The translations under genes and the position numbers were made by a program. The notes beneath the pieces were generated by a model. The model was given only the letters and a program-made list of their open reading frames with translations, was not told where the DNA came from and made no database searches. This document shows, piece by piece, positions 1 to 9,520 of a stretch of 64,000 bases of DNA (positions are counted from its first letter, which is position 1; each line of letters opens with the position of its first letter). This DNA comes from Erythrobacter sp. (GTDB lineage: Bacteria; Pseudomonadota; Alphaproteobacteria; Sphingomonadales; Sphingomonadaceae): assembly GCA_025698865.1 (NCBI GenBank), contig JAILWQ010000001.1, positions 62,001 through 126,000 on the forward strand. Direction: 5' to 3'.

Positions 1-184
1 TCCGCTCGAGGCGATGACCACGGTGACCGTCCAGATCGTGGCGATGCTTACCGGCGAGGGCAGCTTCGACCATCCCGCGACGCTCAGCGCCTTCGCGCTC
101 GGCTTCGTCCTGTTCATGGTGACGCTGGCGCTCAACTTCATTGCCCTGCGCGTCGTCAAGAGGTTCCGCGAAGCCTATGAGTGA
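1..184 (+). CDS. pstC: Phosphate ABC transporter permease PstC, C-terminal end (partial)
   Basis: This is the last 60 codons of an inner-membrane permease, read in the frame that starts at base 2 and ending with TGA at 182-184. The fragment shows a conserved permease end (EAMTTVTVQIVAM), one strongly hydrophobic helix (FALGFVLFMVTLALNFIAL) and a basic tail. PstC pairs with PstA to form the phosphate channel of the high-affinity PstSCAB importer. The identification leans on the next genes, because the diagnostic permease loop lies outside the window. Its stop overlaps the pstA start by 8 bases, which implies translational coupling. Confidence 0.85.
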   Translation, partial: PLEAMTTVTVQIVAMLTGEGSFDHPATLSAFALGFVLFMVTLALNFIALRVVKRFREAYE

Positions 185-1439
185 CAGTGCCGCCCCCACC
201 CGCGCGCCCACGCGGACCGAGGCTTTCGAGAAGCGCCTGAAAAAGCGCTACGCGTCCGAGCGGCGGTTCCGCCGGATGGGGCTGGGCGCGATCGTCTTCT
301 CGATCGTCGTTCTCCTGTTCCTGCTCGGCAACATGTCGATCAACGGGTTCGCCGGCTTCCAGCGCGCCGAGCTGGAAGTGCCGGTCGATTTCCGCGAGGC
401 GGGCCTGACGGGCGACCCGGCAGCCTTGGCGCAGCCCAATGCGGTCCAGAGCCTCGAGGCGCAGGGACTGCCGCAGGTCGTGGAGTTCTTCGCCGAGCAA
501 TCGCTGGGCGAGGAAGCGGCCGACCAGCTCGACCCGCAGGCCTGGCGCGAGGTTGCCGATGCGGTGATCGACGACCCTGCCATTCTGCGCGGCGAGACCA
601 CATTCTGGCTCCCCGCCAGCGCGGGCCTTGCGTCGGGTCTTGCAGGCGAAGGCGCGCAGGAAATCCGCCAGCTGGCGACGCAATTGGCGAACGACGGCAC
701 ACTCGCATCGCGGTTCGACCCCGGTTTTCTCGTGCGCTCGGATGCCACCAATCCGCAGCAGGTGGGCATCTGGGGGGCGCTCAAGGGCTCGATCCTGACC
801 ATGATCGTCACCCTGCTGCTCGCCTTCCCGATCGGCGTGCTGGCCGCGCTCTATCTCGAGGAATACGCACCCAAGAACCGCTGGACCGACATCATCGAGG
901 TTTCGATCAACAATCTGGCGGCCGTCCCCTCGATCATCTTCGGCCTGCTCGGCCTCGCCGTGTTCCTGTGGATCTTTCCCAACATGCGCTCGGCCCCGCT
1001 GATCGGCGGCATGACGCTCGCGCTGATGACGATGCCGGTCATCGTCATTTCCGGACGCAACGCGATCAAGGCGGTTCCGCCCAGCATCCGCGACGGGGCG
1101 CTGGCGATCGGCGCCTCGCCGGTGCAGGTGGCGTTCCACCATGTCCTGCCGCTGGCTCTCCCCGGCATCCTCACCGGCACGATCATCGGCATGGCCCGCG
1201 CGCTGGGCGAGACCGCGCCGCTGCTGCTGATCGGGATGCGCGCCTTCGTCGCCACTCCGCCCGACGGCTTCACCTCGCCCGCCACGGTTCTGCCAGTCCA
1301 GATCTTCCTCTGGTCGGATGAAATCGATCGCGGGTTCGTGGAACGGACCAGCGCTGCTATCATCGTCCTCCTGCTGTTCCTCCTGCTGATGAACGGCATC
1401 GCCATCTACCTGCGCAACAAATTCGAGAAGACCTGGTGA
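177..1439 (+). CDS. pstA: Phosphate ABC transporter permease PstA
   Basis: This is the second inner-membrane permease of the PstSCAB phosphate importer, 420 aa. ATG at 177 is preferred because it overlaps the pstC stop; an upstream in-frame ATG at 141 lies inside pstC. A basic cytoplasmic N-terminus is followed by a first membrane helix at about residues 34-53, a periplasmic stretch at about 55-195, and then the multi-helix permease core. The core holds the coupling loop ([20 protein letters not shown]). The protein is longer than E. coli PstA (about 296 aa) because of the periplasmic stretch, which matches the DUF3333-type N-terminus known in alphaproteobacterial PstA. Its stop overlaps the pstB GTG start. 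Confidence 0.95.
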   Translation: MSDSAAPTRAPTRTEAFEKRLKKRYASERRFRRMGLGAIVFSIVVLLFLLGNMSINGFAGFQRAELEVPVDFREAGLTGDPAALAQPNAVQSLEAQGLPQVVEFFAEQSLGEEAADQLDPQAWREVADAVIDDPAILRGETTFWLPASAGLASGLAGEGAQEIRQLATQLANDGTLASRFDPGFLVRSDATNPQQVGIWGALKGSILTMIVTLLLAFPIGVLAALYLEEYAPKNRWTDIIEVSINNLAAVPSIIFGLLGLAVFLWIFPNMRSAPLIGGMTLALMTMPVIVISGRNAIKAVPPSIRDGALAIGASPVQVAFHHVLPLALPGILTGTIIGMARALGETAPLLLIGMRAFVATPPDGFTSPATVLPVQIFLWSDEIDRGFVERTSAAIIVLLLFLLLMNGIAIYLRNKFEKTW

Positions 1440-2224
1440 CCGTAGTCCACGACAACCTCGAGAAGACCGAAGCCAAGATGCGGGCGAAGGACGTCTCCGT
1501 CTATTACGGCGCGAAGAAGGCGATCGACGACGTGTCGATCGACATCCCGACCGAATACGTCACGGCCTTCATCGGCCCGTCGGGCTGCGGCAAGTCGACC
1601 TTCCTGCGCACGCTCAACCGCATGAACGACACGATCCCCTCGGCCCGCGTCGAGGGATCGATCGAGCTCGACGGCGACGATATCTACTCCAGCGGCATGG
1701 ACGTGGTGCAGCTGCGGGCGCGAGTGGGCATGGTGTTCCAGAAGCCCAACCCCTTCCCCAAGTCGATCTACGAGAATATCGCCTACGGCCCGAAGATCCA
1801 CGGCCTCGCCGAAGGCAAGGACGAGCTTGACGCGGTGGTCGAACGCTCGCTTCGCCGCGCCGGCCTGTGGGACGAGGTCAAGGACCGGCTCCAGGACAGC
1901 GGCACCGCGCTTTCGGGCGGTCAGCAGCAGCGGCTGTGCATCGCCCGCGCCATCGCGGTCGATCCCGAGGTGATCCTGATGGACGAGCCATGCTCGGCGC
2001 TCGATCCCATCGCGACCGCCAAGATCGAGGAACTGATTGACGAGCTGAATGGCCGCTACGCGATCGTGATCGTCACCCATTCCATGCAGCAGGCCGCCCG
2101 CGTCTCGCAGCGCACCGCTTTCTTCCATCTTGGCAAGATGATAGAATATGGTCGCACCACCGACATATTCACGACCCCGCTCGAGCAGCGGACACAGGAC
2201 TACATCACCGGAAGGTACGGCTGA
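1436..2224 (+). CDS. pstB: Phosphate ABC transporter ATP-binding protein PstB
   Basis: This is the cytoplasmic ATPase that powers phosphate import through PstC/PstA, 262 aa. Walker [10 protein letters not shown] is at residues 47-55, the ABC signature LSGGQQQR at 159-166 and Walker B ILMDEP just after 180. The PNPFP and CSALDPIAT stretches are typical of PstB. GTG at 1436 overlaps the pstA stop (GTGA). An internal ATG at 1478 would also leave a complete ABC domain, so the N-terminal 14 residues are less certain. phoU follows after 2 bases, so pstC-pstA-pstB-phoU read as one operon. Confidence 0.96.
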   Translation: MTVVHDNLEKTEAKMRAKDVSVYYGAKKAIDDVSIDIPTEYVTAFIGPSGCGKSTFLRTLNRMNDTIPSARVEGSIELDGDDIYSSGMDVVQLRARVGMVFQKPNPFPKSIYENIAYGPKIHGLAEGKDELDAVVERSLRRAGLWDEVKDRLQDSGTALSGGQQQRLCIARAIAVDPEVILMDEPCSALDPIATAKIEELIDELNGRYAIVIVTHSMQQAARVSQRTAFFHLGKMIEYGRTTDIFTTPLEQRTQDYITGRYG

Positions 2225-2226
2225 GC

Positions 2227-2898
2227 ATGGAACACACGGTCAAGGCCTTCGACGAGGACATCACCAAGCTGCGCGGCCTGATCGCGGAGATGGGCGGTCT
2301 TGCCGAAGTCGCCGTCCAGGAATCCATGGACGCGCTGATCAAGGGCGACGAGGAGCTCGCTCAGAAGGTCATTCGCGGTGACAAGCAGATCGACGCGCTG
2401 GAAAGTCAGATCGACAAGCTCGCCGTGCGGATCATCGCCCTGCGCGCGCCGATGGCGGACGACCTGCGCGAAGTCATCGCCGCGCTCAAGATCGCCGGCG
2501 TGGTCGAGCGGATCGGCGATTATTCCAAGAACATCGCCAAGGCGAGCCGCGAGATCGGCGATGCCAACCGCAAGAAGTTCGAACCCCTCACCCTGCTCCC
2601 GGCCATGGCCGAGGTGGCGGCGGAAATGGTCCACGACGTCCTCACCGCCTATGCCGCGCGCGACGCGCAGCAGGCCCGCGAGGTCATCGCTGCGGACGAG
2701 CGGGTCGATGCCTTCTACAATTCGATTTTTCGCAATGTCGTCAGCCACATGGTCGAGAATCCTTCGACCATTTCGAGCGCGGCCCAGCTGCTGTTCGTGG
2801 CGCGCAATATCGAGCGGATCGGCGACCACGCGACCAATGTCGCGGAGATGGTCCATTTCGCGGCAACCGGAAATTACCCGGTGGACGACGATCTCTGA
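2227..2898 (+). CDS. phoU: Phosphate signalling complex protein PhoU
   Basis: This 223-aa all-helical cytoplasmic protein links the Pst transporter to the Pho two-component system and restrains the Pho response when phosphate is plentiful. Two PhoU repeats are visible, each with a conserved ERIGDYSKNIAK or ERIGDHATNVAEM motif; these acidic clusters bind metal in known structures. The length is normal for the family. It lies 2 bases after pstB and 71 bases before the preferred phoB start. No phoR kinase gene is visible in this stretch. Confidence 0.96.
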   Translation: MEHTVKAFDEDITKLRGLIAEMGGLAEVAVQESMDALIKGDEELAQKVIRGDKQIDALESQIDKLAVRIIALRAPMADDLREVIAALKIAGVVERIGDYSKNIAKASREIGDANRKKFEPLTLLPAMAEVAAEMVHDVLTAYAARDAQQAREVIAADERVDAFYNSIFRNVVSHMVENPSTISSAAQLLFVARNIERIGDHATNVAEMVHFAATGNYPVDDDL

Positions 2899-2969
2899 CA
2901 CGGAACTGTAGCCTGGCGGTCATACGAGGGTGACGAACCTTGGATAAACTTCGCCAGGACAAACCCCGC

Positions 2970-3656
2970 GTGACCGCTGCCAAACTGCTTCTGGTCGAGG
3001 ACGACCCCGCTCTTCTCGAACTGCTCGAATATCGTTTTCAGAACGAAGGCTACGACGTGCGCGCCACGCCCGACGGGGACGAGGCGATGGTCATGGCGGC
3101 CGAGGACGTGCCCGATCTCGTCATCCTCGACTGGATGGTCGACGGGACCAGCGGGATCGAGGTCTGCCGTCGTCTGCGCCGCGACAAGACGACCGCCCAT
3201 GTCCCGATCATCATGCTGACTGCGCGCGAGGCCGAGGACGATCGCATCCGCGGGCTCGACACCGGGGCGGACGACTACATCACCAAGCCCTTCTCTCCGC
3301 GCGAACTGATGGCACGGGTCGGCGCGGTCATGCGGCGCATCCGCCCGGCGCTTGCGGGCGAGACGGTCGAGGTCGGCGACATCGCGCTCGATCCGGTCGC
3401 GCACAAGGTCACGCGCCGCGGCAAGACGCTCCAGCTCGGCCCGACCGAATACCGCCTGCTCAAATTCTTCATGGAAAGCCCCGGGCGGGTGTTCAGCCGC
3501 ACCCAGTTGCTGGACGGGGTCTGGGGCACCGGCAGCGATATCGAGCTGCGCACGGTCGACGTCCATATCCGGCGCCTGCGCAAGGCGATCGAGATGCCCA
3601 ACGCCAAGGACCCGATCCGCACCGTGCGCAGCGCGGGCTACGCCTTCGAAGCCTGA
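2970..3656 (+). CDS. phoB: Phosphate regulon response regulator PhoB
   Basis: This OmpR-family response regulator, 228 aa from GTG 2970, activates Pho-regulon genes when phosphorylated. The receiver domain carries acidic VEDD near residues 9-12, phospho-acceptor Asp54 (VILDWM) and Lys in TKPF. The C-terminal winged helix shows the usual LGPTEYRLLKFFM and RTVDVHIRRLRKAIE signatures. The start is ambiguous. A TTG at 2940 with GAGGG upstream would add ten residues, while GTG 2970 has AGGA about 10 bases upstream and gives the usual PhoB N-terminus (MTAAKLLLVEDD). It follows phoU and may share its transcript. Confidence 0.93.
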   Translation: MTAAKLLLVEDDPALLELLEYRFQNEGYDVRATPDGDEAMVMAAEDVPDLVILDWMVDGTSGIEVCRRLRRDKTTAHVPIIMLTAREAEDDRIRGLDTGADDYITKPFSPRELMARVGAVMRRIRPALAGETVEVGDIALDPVAHKVTRRGKTLQLGPTEYRLLKFFMESPGRVFSRTQLLDGVWGTGSDIELRTVDVHIRRLRKAIEMPNAKDPIRTVRSAGYAFEA

Positions 3657-3669
3657 GCGTCACGCCGCA

Positions 3670-4407
3670 TCATCGGCACAGGCCGCTCCACCGGCCGCTC
3701 ATGTCGAGGTGGAAATGGTCGGCATGGGCCGCGTTGTAATCGGGCGATAGAACCGTCGAGAATGCGCGACATGCTCCGTCGCGCACCCGATGAAGGAAGC
3801 GGCCCTTGTCGCCTTCATCCTCCCAGTCGCCCAGCACGCTGATCCGCGTGCCGTCCTCCAGCACGAAACCTGCGATATCGATCGCATTGCCGGTCGCGTG
3901 TTCGCTCCACCCGCCACTCTCACGGCCGTAGAGACGACGGCAGGAATAGGCGCCAAGATGCTCTATCCGCGCGATTTCGCTGCCGAAGATTTCCTGCGCG
4001 GCCGGGTTGATTCCGTCGCGCTGCCACAGCTCCAGAGCGATTGCGACGGGGCAGGTGGTGGGCGGGCTGTCCGGTGACAGCGGGTAGCCGTCGAGCCGCG
4101 TCCGATCTGGCCGCGCGCATTGTCCATCGCCCGCCGGATCGAGCGCGGTGAAAGCGACCTCCGATCGATCGAGGACGGCGCGACAGGCAGGCACATCGTC
4201 CTGCAAGGCGCGCAGCTTGGCCTCGGTCGCCCAGCCCGGCGGGTCGGTCAGGTCGAGCGGCGCCCATGGATCGTGCTCGGGATGTTCGGCCAGCCAGCTC
4301 CGCCCGCCGACGAAGATCGCTACGAGGATCAGCACGGCGATGAACCGCCGATCCCCCGTGAACTTGCCGATGCGCTTGGAAATTCGGGTCTTTGGTCTTT
4401 GGGCCAT
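3670..4407 (-). CDS. Extensin-like family protein (secreted or membrane-anchored)
   Basis: This 245-aa protein has a basic N-terminus (MAQRPKTRISKRIGKF) and one short hydrophobic anchor (FIAVLILVAIFVGG). An extensin-like C-terminal domain starts around residue 130: the CPVAIALELWQRD motif, HLGAYSCRR, EHATGNAIDIAGF and the final AHADHFHLDMSG. The His/Asp pattern is that of a peptidoglycan carboxypeptidase-like fold (D-Ala-D-Ala metallopeptidase relatives), so a cell-wall role is plausible but inferred. The ATG at 4407 lies only 2 bases after the dnaE2 stop on the same strand, so it may be the last gene of the SOS operon. A longer reading into dnaE2 (to 4530) was not used. Confidence 0.85.
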   Translation of the reverse strand: MAQRPKTRISKRIGKFTGDRRFIAVLILVAIFVGGRSWLAEHPEHDPWAPLDLTDPPGWATEAKLRALQDDVPACRAVLDRSEVAFTALDPAGDGQCARPDRTRLDGYPLSPDSPPTTCPVAIALELWQRDGINPAAQEIFGSEIARIEHLGAYSCRRLYGRESGGWSEHATGNAIDIAGFVLEDGTRISVLGDWEDEGDKGRFLHRVRDGACRAFSTVLSPDYNAAHADHFHLDMSGRWSGLCR

Positions 4408-4409
4408 GT

Positions 4410-7400
4410 CTAGTGAAAGTCCCGCGAGGCCGGGAGTATCCGGGGAATGATTCTTGCATTGCGCGGATGGCCGTCCGATTGCGGACCATGGAAGCCGCAT
4501 TCGCGATTGCCGGCGGGCGGTTCCTCCCACGGTTCGACGGGCTTGTAGGGATCGTCCGCCCCCTCACGCAGATTGTCGCGCGGATTGAGCTTGCCCGAAG
4601 ACGAGGACGGCAGCGGCGAGTTCACGTGATCGGCACGCGCGACCGGCGCGTTGAGCATGTCGTCCGACAGGCGGTAGAGCTCGTGGCTGGCATCGTTCAT
4701 GTGCTGGGCGATGACGTGGATCACCTCGTCGTCATACTCCACCCGGCCGCGCACCTCCATCAGCCGGGCGCCCATCACCACGCGCCGCTGCTTCTCCTTG
4801 AGATCGGGCCAGACGACCAGATTGACCACGCCGGTCTCGTCCTCCAGCGTGATGAAGCAGACCCCCTTGGCCGAGCCCGGCCGCTGGCGGATCAACACCA
4901 CGCCGGCGACATGGACCACCGAGCGGAATTTCCTATCGCGCAGATCGCAGGCGCGCACGAAGCCACGCTCGGCAAGGCCGGCGCGCAGGAACGCCATCGG
5001 ATGCGCTTTCAGGCTGAGGCGCGTAGTCTGGTAATCGGCGACCACCTCTTCGGAGAGCGGCATCGCCGGAAGCTGCGTGCGCGTCTTCTCCGCCCCCTCT
5101 TCACGCGCCGCCGCTGCGGCGAAAAGCGGCAGGTCGGGCGCGTTCACCAGACTGCGCGCGTCCCACAGGGCCTGCCGCCGGGAAAGCCCCAGCGATCCGA
5201 AAGCATCGGCCTGCGCGAGCCGCTCGACATGCGAAGGCGATATCCCCGTACGATCCCGCACGGCCCTTACATCGCGGTAGGGACCATGCTCCTCGCGCTC
5301 GCCCACCAGCCTCGCCGCCACCGCTTCGGGAAGTCCGTCGATCTGGCGCAGGCCGAGGCGAAGGGCGACACGCCCGTCCTCCTGTGAGGGCATGACGTCA
5401 GTTTCTTCCAGCGTGCAGTCCCATCCTGACAGATTGACGTCAGCCGGCAACACTTCCACGTCGTGCTCCACGGCGTCCCGCACGATCTGCGCCGGAGCGT
5501 AGAAGCCCATCGGCTGCGAATTGAGCAGCGCGCAGGCGAAGGCCGCCGGGTAATGGCATTTGAGCCAGCTCGAGACATACACCAGATGCGCGAAACTCGC
5601 CGCGTGGCTTTCGGGAAAGCCGTATTCACCGAAGCCCTTGATCTGATTGAAGCAGCGCTCCGCGAATTCAGGATCGTAGCCGCGCGCGATCATCCGGCCG
5701 ACCATCTTGTCCTGATGCTCATCCACCATGCCGCGGCTGCGGAAGGTCGCCATCGCCCTGCGCAACTGGTTCGCTTCCACGGGCGAGAACTTGGCAGCGT
5801 CGAGCGCGATCTTCATCGCCTGTTCCTGGAAGATGGGGACGCCGTAGGTGCGCTCCAGAATGGAGGAGAGCTCGTTCGCCGGGCCGTGCTCCGGCGAGGG
5901 GCTCGGCAGGTGGAAATCGGTGTGCCCCTCGCGCGCACGCCGCCTCTGCTTGAGATAGGGGTGCACCATGTCGCCCTGGATCGGGCCCGGCCGCACGATG
6001 GCCACTTGCACAACGAGATCGTAGAAAATGCGCGGGCGCAGCCGGGGGAGCATGTTCATCTGCGCCCGGCTTTCCACCTGGAACACACCCAGCGAATCCC
6101 CCTTGCACAACATGTCGTAAGTGGCGGAATCCTCACGCGGCAGAGTGGCCAGAGTCAGCGGCCGCGCGTGATGCTCTTCGAGCAGGCCAAAGCATTTCCT
6201 TATGCAGGTCAGCATTCCCAGCGCGAGCACATCCACCTTGAGGATGCCGAGATCGTCGATATCGTCCTTGTCCCATTCGATGAAGCTGCGATCGGGCATG
6301 GCCCCGTTGCCGATCGGCACGGTTTCGGTCAGCGCTCCGTCAGTCAGGATAAAACCACCGACATGCTGCGAAAGATGTCGCGGCATTCCAATCATTTGCT
6401 CGGTGAGTTTCAGAACACGCCGGAGATGCGGATCGGTCACGTCCATACCCGTTTCGGCCGCGTGCCGATCGCTGATTTCCTTGCCCCATCCGCCCCACAC
6501 CGTCTTGGCGAGCGAGGCCGTGACATCCTCCGTCAGGCCCATCGCCTTGCCGACCTCGCGGATCGCCATGCGCGGGCGGTAATGGATCACCGTGGCGCAC
6601 AGTCCGGCACGGTGGCGACCGTATGTATCGTAGATGTGCTGAATCACCTCTTCGCGCCGTTCGTGCTCGAAATCGACGTCGATATCGGGCGGCTCCTTGC
6701 GTTCTTCGGAGATGAAGCGGTCGAACAGCAACTGGTGCTCGGCCGGATCGACTGAAGTGATGCCGAGGCAGTAACAGACCGCCGAATTGGCCGCGCTGCC
6801 GCGCCCCTGGCACAGGATCGGCGGCTTCGCCTGATAGCGCGCGAAATCGACGATATCCTTGATCGTGAGGAAATAGCGGGCGAGGTCGAGCTTCGCGATC
6901 AACGCCAGTTCGCGTTCCAGGGTCTCGGCGATATGGTCGGGCACGCCCGAAGGATAGCGATCCTGCGCGCCCCACCATGTCTCGCTTTCCAGAAATTCCT
7001 GCGGCGTCATGCCGTTGGGATATATTTCCTCCGGATATTCGTAGGTTAGCTCATCAAGCGAGAACTGAGATGCATCCGCCACCGCACGCGCAGCGGCAAT
7101 GGCATGGGGCCAGCGGTCGAACAGGCGGATCATGGTTTCGGGCGGCTTGAGATAGCGTTCGGCATTGCCATGCAGCAGATGGCCCGCTGCGGCGACGGTG
7201 GTCTTGTGCCGGATCGCCGTCATCACATCCTGCAACGGCCGCCGGTCGGGTGTGGCGTAATGCACGTCGTTGGTGGCGAGGATCGTGAGGCCGTTCGCCC
7301 TGGCCAGCGCGTCGAGCCGTTCGATGTGCACGACATCGTCGCCGGTGTGGAGATAGCTTGCAGCAATATGGCGCAATGCCGGGAGACGGTCTGCGATATG

Positions 7401-8018
7401 CGGTACAAGATGTTCGAAAGGCTTGGTTATTTCATGCGTGCCCAGCGGAGCGCGGACCAAGTCTTCCTCCGCATCCACACACGATCTTCCGGATGGAAAC
7501 GCGACCACATTGCTCGGCACTGCTAGGGTGAAGCACTCGTCGAGATCGCGTGGCGGCAAGAGGATCAGCTGCACATCGCCGCTGTGTTCGGCCAGCATGG
7601 CGAGCGTGATGTCGCACTGCCCCTTGGCCTGCCACTTGTCGTCGAGCGTGGACATCCGCCCGGCGCTGATAAGCTTGCACAGCCTGCCATAGGCCGCGCG
7701 GTTCCGCGGGTACGCGAGGAAGGCCAGACCCTCGACAGTCTCTATCCGGGTCCCGATAACCGGTTTCAGTTTCAGCTTTTTCGCTTCGGTGTGGACACGC
7801 ACCACCCCGGCCATGGTGTTGGCATCCGCGATCCCGACCGCATCGTAACCGAGCTCGTAAGCCCGCTCGACGATGTCCACCGCATCCGATGCGCCGCGCA
7901 GGAAGCTGAAGCAAGAAACCAGGCCCAGTTCGACGAAGGGAGCGCGCGCCGGCGGGTCGATCGTATCCGGATCGACGGCCAGCGTACGCTTGGGTATCTG
8001 ATGGTCGTTTTCTGGCAT
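4410..8018 (-). CDS. dnaE2: Error-prone DNA polymerase DnaE2
   Basis: This is a C-family translesion DNA polymerase of 1202 aa. An N-terminal PHP domain (CFSFLRGASDAVDIVERA, GIADANTMAGVVR) is followed by the polymerase core with catalytic PDIDVDFEHERR at about 444-455 and a further Asp in the LGILKVDVLALG segment. Then come a helix-hairpin-helix region, an OB fold (VVHVAGVVLIRQRPGSAKG) and the diagnostic DnaE2 tail ending RDFH. The ORF is intact. DnaE2 acts with ImuA and ImuB in SOS mutagenesis; those two genes lie about 4 kb away in their own operon. The gap to udgX upstream is 56 bases and holds no LexA box, so transcription most likely comes from the boxed promoter at 10767. Confidence 0.97.
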   Translation of the reverse strand: MPENDHQIPKRTLAVDPDTIDPPARAPFVELGLVSCFSFLRGASDAVDIVERAYELGYDAVGIADANTMAGVVRVHTEAKKLKLKPVIGTRIETVEGLAFLAYPRNRAAYGRLCKLISAGRMSTLDDKWQAKGQCDITLAMLAEHSGDVQLILLPPRDLDECFTLAVPSNVVAFPSGRSCVDAEEDLVRAPLGTHEITKPFEHLVPHIADRLPALRHIAASYLHTGDDVVHIERLDALARANGLTILATNDVHYATPDRRPLQDVMTAIRHKTTVAAAGHLLHGNAERYLKPPETMIRLFDRWPHAIAAARAVADASQFSLDELTYEYPEEIYPNGMTPQEFLESETWWGAQDRYPSGVPDHIAETLERELALIAKLDLARYFLTIKDIVDFARYQAKPPILCQGRGSAANSAVCYCLGITSVDPAEHQLLFDRFISEERKEPPDIDVDFEHERREEVIQHIYDTYGRHRAGLCATVIHYRPRMAIREVGKAMGLTEDVTASLAKTVWGGWGKEISDRHAAETGMDVTDPHLRRVLKLTEQMIGMPRHLSQHVGGFILTDGALTETVPIGNGAMPDRSFIEWDKDDIDDLGILKVDVLALGMLTCIRKCFGLLEEHHARPLTLATLPREDSATYDMLCKGDSLGVFQVESRAQMNMLPRLRPRIFYDLVVQVAIVRPGPIQGDMVHPYLKQRRRAREGHTDFHLPSPSPEHGPANELSSILERTYGVPIFQEQAMKIALDAAKFSPVEANQLRRAMATFRSRGMVDEHQDKMVGRMIARGYDPEFAERCFNQIKGFGEYGFPESHAASFAHLVYVSSWLKCHYPAAFACALLNSQPMGFYAPAQIVRDAVEHDVEVLPADVNLSGWDCTLEETDVMPSQEDGRVALRLGLRQIDGLPEAVAARLVGEREEHGPYRDVRAVRDRTGISPSHVERLAQADAFGSLGLSRRQALWDARSLVNAPDLPLFAAAAAREEGAEKTRTQLPAMPLSEEVVADYQTTRLSLKAHPMAFLRAGLAERGFVRACDLRDRKFRSVVHVAGVVLIRQRPGSAKGVCFITLEDETGVVNLVVWPDLKEKQRRVVMGARLMEVRGRVEYDDEVIHVIAQHMNDASHELYRLSDDMLNAPVARADHVNSPLPSSSSGKLNPRDNLREGADDPYKPVEPWEEPPAGNRECGFHGPQSDGHPRNARIIPRILPASRDFH

Positions 8019-8074
8019 GGTGCGAGATCGCCCCTCGGCCTATCATTGCGAGCCTCGCGTGAAGCCATCCGGCC

Positions 8075-9520
8075 TCATGCCTGCAATTCTTCCAACCGCT
8101 CCCGCACTGCGGCGAGATCGGCGTCGAACAGGCGGGATTGTTCGTCGCGCGCCGCGCCGTCGAGCCGCAGGAGATAGGACGGGTGCGCCGTGATCCACAG
8201 CTCGCTGCCATCCTCGAGCGGGATCGGTGCACCGCGTGCCTTGGAAATGCTCACCGTCTTGCCCAGCATACCGCGCGCCGCGCTGGCACCCATCGCCAGC
8301 ACCAGTCTGGGCTGCACGATCGCGCGCTCACTTTCGATCCACCAGCGACAGGTGTCGATTTCCTTCGCACCCGGCGACTGGTGCAGCCGCCGCTTGCCGC
8401 GCTGGACATATTTGAAATGCTTGACCGTGTTCGTGACATAGGCCGATCCGCGATCAATCCCGGCCCGTTCGAGATGCTGGTCCAGCAATTGCCCGGCCGG
8501 GCCGACAAAGGGCTTTCCCGCCTGATCCTCCTGATCGCCCGGCTGCTCGCCGACGATCATCAACGCGGCATCGCGCGGACCTTCGCCCATCACCGCCTGA
8601 TTATCGAGCTCCCCGATCGGACATTTGCGGCAGGCATGGATCGCCCTGTCGATCGCCGCCAGCGTTTCGGGTCGTTCCTCGAATTCGAGCGTTCCTGCCT
8701 CGACCATCGTGCTCTCCCGCTTCTGTGCGCCTGCCACGAGCTCGGGAATGAGCGCGGCCTCGGGCATATTCTTCCAGTATTTCCGGGGCATCTCCTTGAG
8801 CATTGCCCCGATCTTCAAACGCGCGGGGTTGAAGATGGACGCGTAATAGCTGCGCCACAGATCCTCCATCGGATCGCCGCCGGGCGCATTGGACCGCTCG
8901 GCCGGCGGACCTTCGCGCATGGTATCGGTGTCCCAGTGCAGGCTCCCCTGCGGCGTGAGGATCGACCAGTGCATGTTGGCGAAACGCCGCATGAAGAAGC
9001 CGGCATTGGCGCGCAGGATGTGATGCTCGGGCTCGAACCAGGCGACGTAATGTTCGCGCAGTTCGCCATCCTCGCTCTCTTCCTCGATCAGGCGGAAACG
9101 GACGAAGGCGTGCATCTTGTGGCTGTCGCGCCGGACGTTCTTGTCGAGCTCCTCCATGCGGCGCACGTCGGGATCGGCCTTGTCCTCCATGATCCGCGGA
9201 CTAGACTGGAGCCGCCACAGCAGCCGATAGAGCAGCGCGAAGCGGTCAGGGTCGGAATGGAGGATCGCGTTCTTCGCCAGACTGACGAAGCGGCGGTTGG
9301 CCCGCACGGGCCGTGCGCCTTCCTCGGGCATCGGGCTGCGCCTCTCGCCATGCGCGAACAGATCGCCACTGCCCCCCGGCTCGATCCAGGCGATCCGGTC
9401 GGGCGGCACGTCGCACTGGACCAGAGCCCGCGCCCGCTCCCGCCAGAACTCGAAATCGTCCGGCTCCGGCATCTCCACCACATAATAAGTGCCGGCCTCG
9501 ACATGTTGGAGCACCGTCAT
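8075..9520 (-). CDS. udgX: UdgX-family uracil-DNA binding protein with N-terminal DUF4130 domain
   Basis: This 481-aa two-domain protein has a DUF4130 domain in the first roughly 260 residues (SDPDRFALLYRLLWRL, ILTPQGSLHWD) and a uracil-DNA glycosylase fold after about residue 290. The glycosylase part shows motif A GEQPGD at 324-329, the Cys pair CRKC at 297-300 with a further Cys391 (iron-sulphur candidates), the loop KRRLHQSP at 376-383 and AHPS near the end. In characterised UdgX proteins the His of this KRRxH loop forms a covalent bond to the deoxyribose after uracil excision, so the protein stays cross-linked to DNA. His380 is the equivalent here. Its start overlaps the radical SAM stop (ATGA), so the two are co-translated. 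Confidence 0.93.
   Translation of the reverse strand: MTVLQHVEAGTYYVVEMPEPDDFEFWRERARALVQCDVPPDRIAWIEPGGSGDLFAHGERRSPMPEEGARPVRANRRFVSLAKNAILHSDPDRFALLYRLLWRLQSSPRIMEDKADPDVRRMEELDKNVRRDSHKMHAFVRFRLIEEESEDGELREHYVAWFEPEHHILRANAGFFMRRFANMHWSILTPQGSLHWDTDTMREGPPAERSNAPGGDPMEDLWRSYYASIFNPARLKIGAMLKEMPRKYWKNMPEAALIPELVAGAQKRESTMVEAGTLEFEERPETLAAIDRAIHACRKCPIGELDNQAVMGEGPRDAALMIVGEQPGDQEDQAGKPFVGPAGQLLDQHLERAGIDRGSAYVTNTVKHFKYVQRGKRRLHQSPGAKEIDTCRWWIESERAIVQPRLVLAMGASAARGMLGKTVSISKARGAPIPLEDGSELWITAHPSYLLRLDGAARDEQSRLFDADLAAVRERLEELQA

Noticed and set aside
2899..2969. Pho box before phoB
   Set aside because: Fragments such as GGTCAT occur but no pair of CTGTCAT-like repeats with 4-base spacing is present.
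8019..8074. Possible LexA box directly before dnaE2
   Set aside because: No GTTC or GAAC pair with 7-base spacing is present in these 56 bases.
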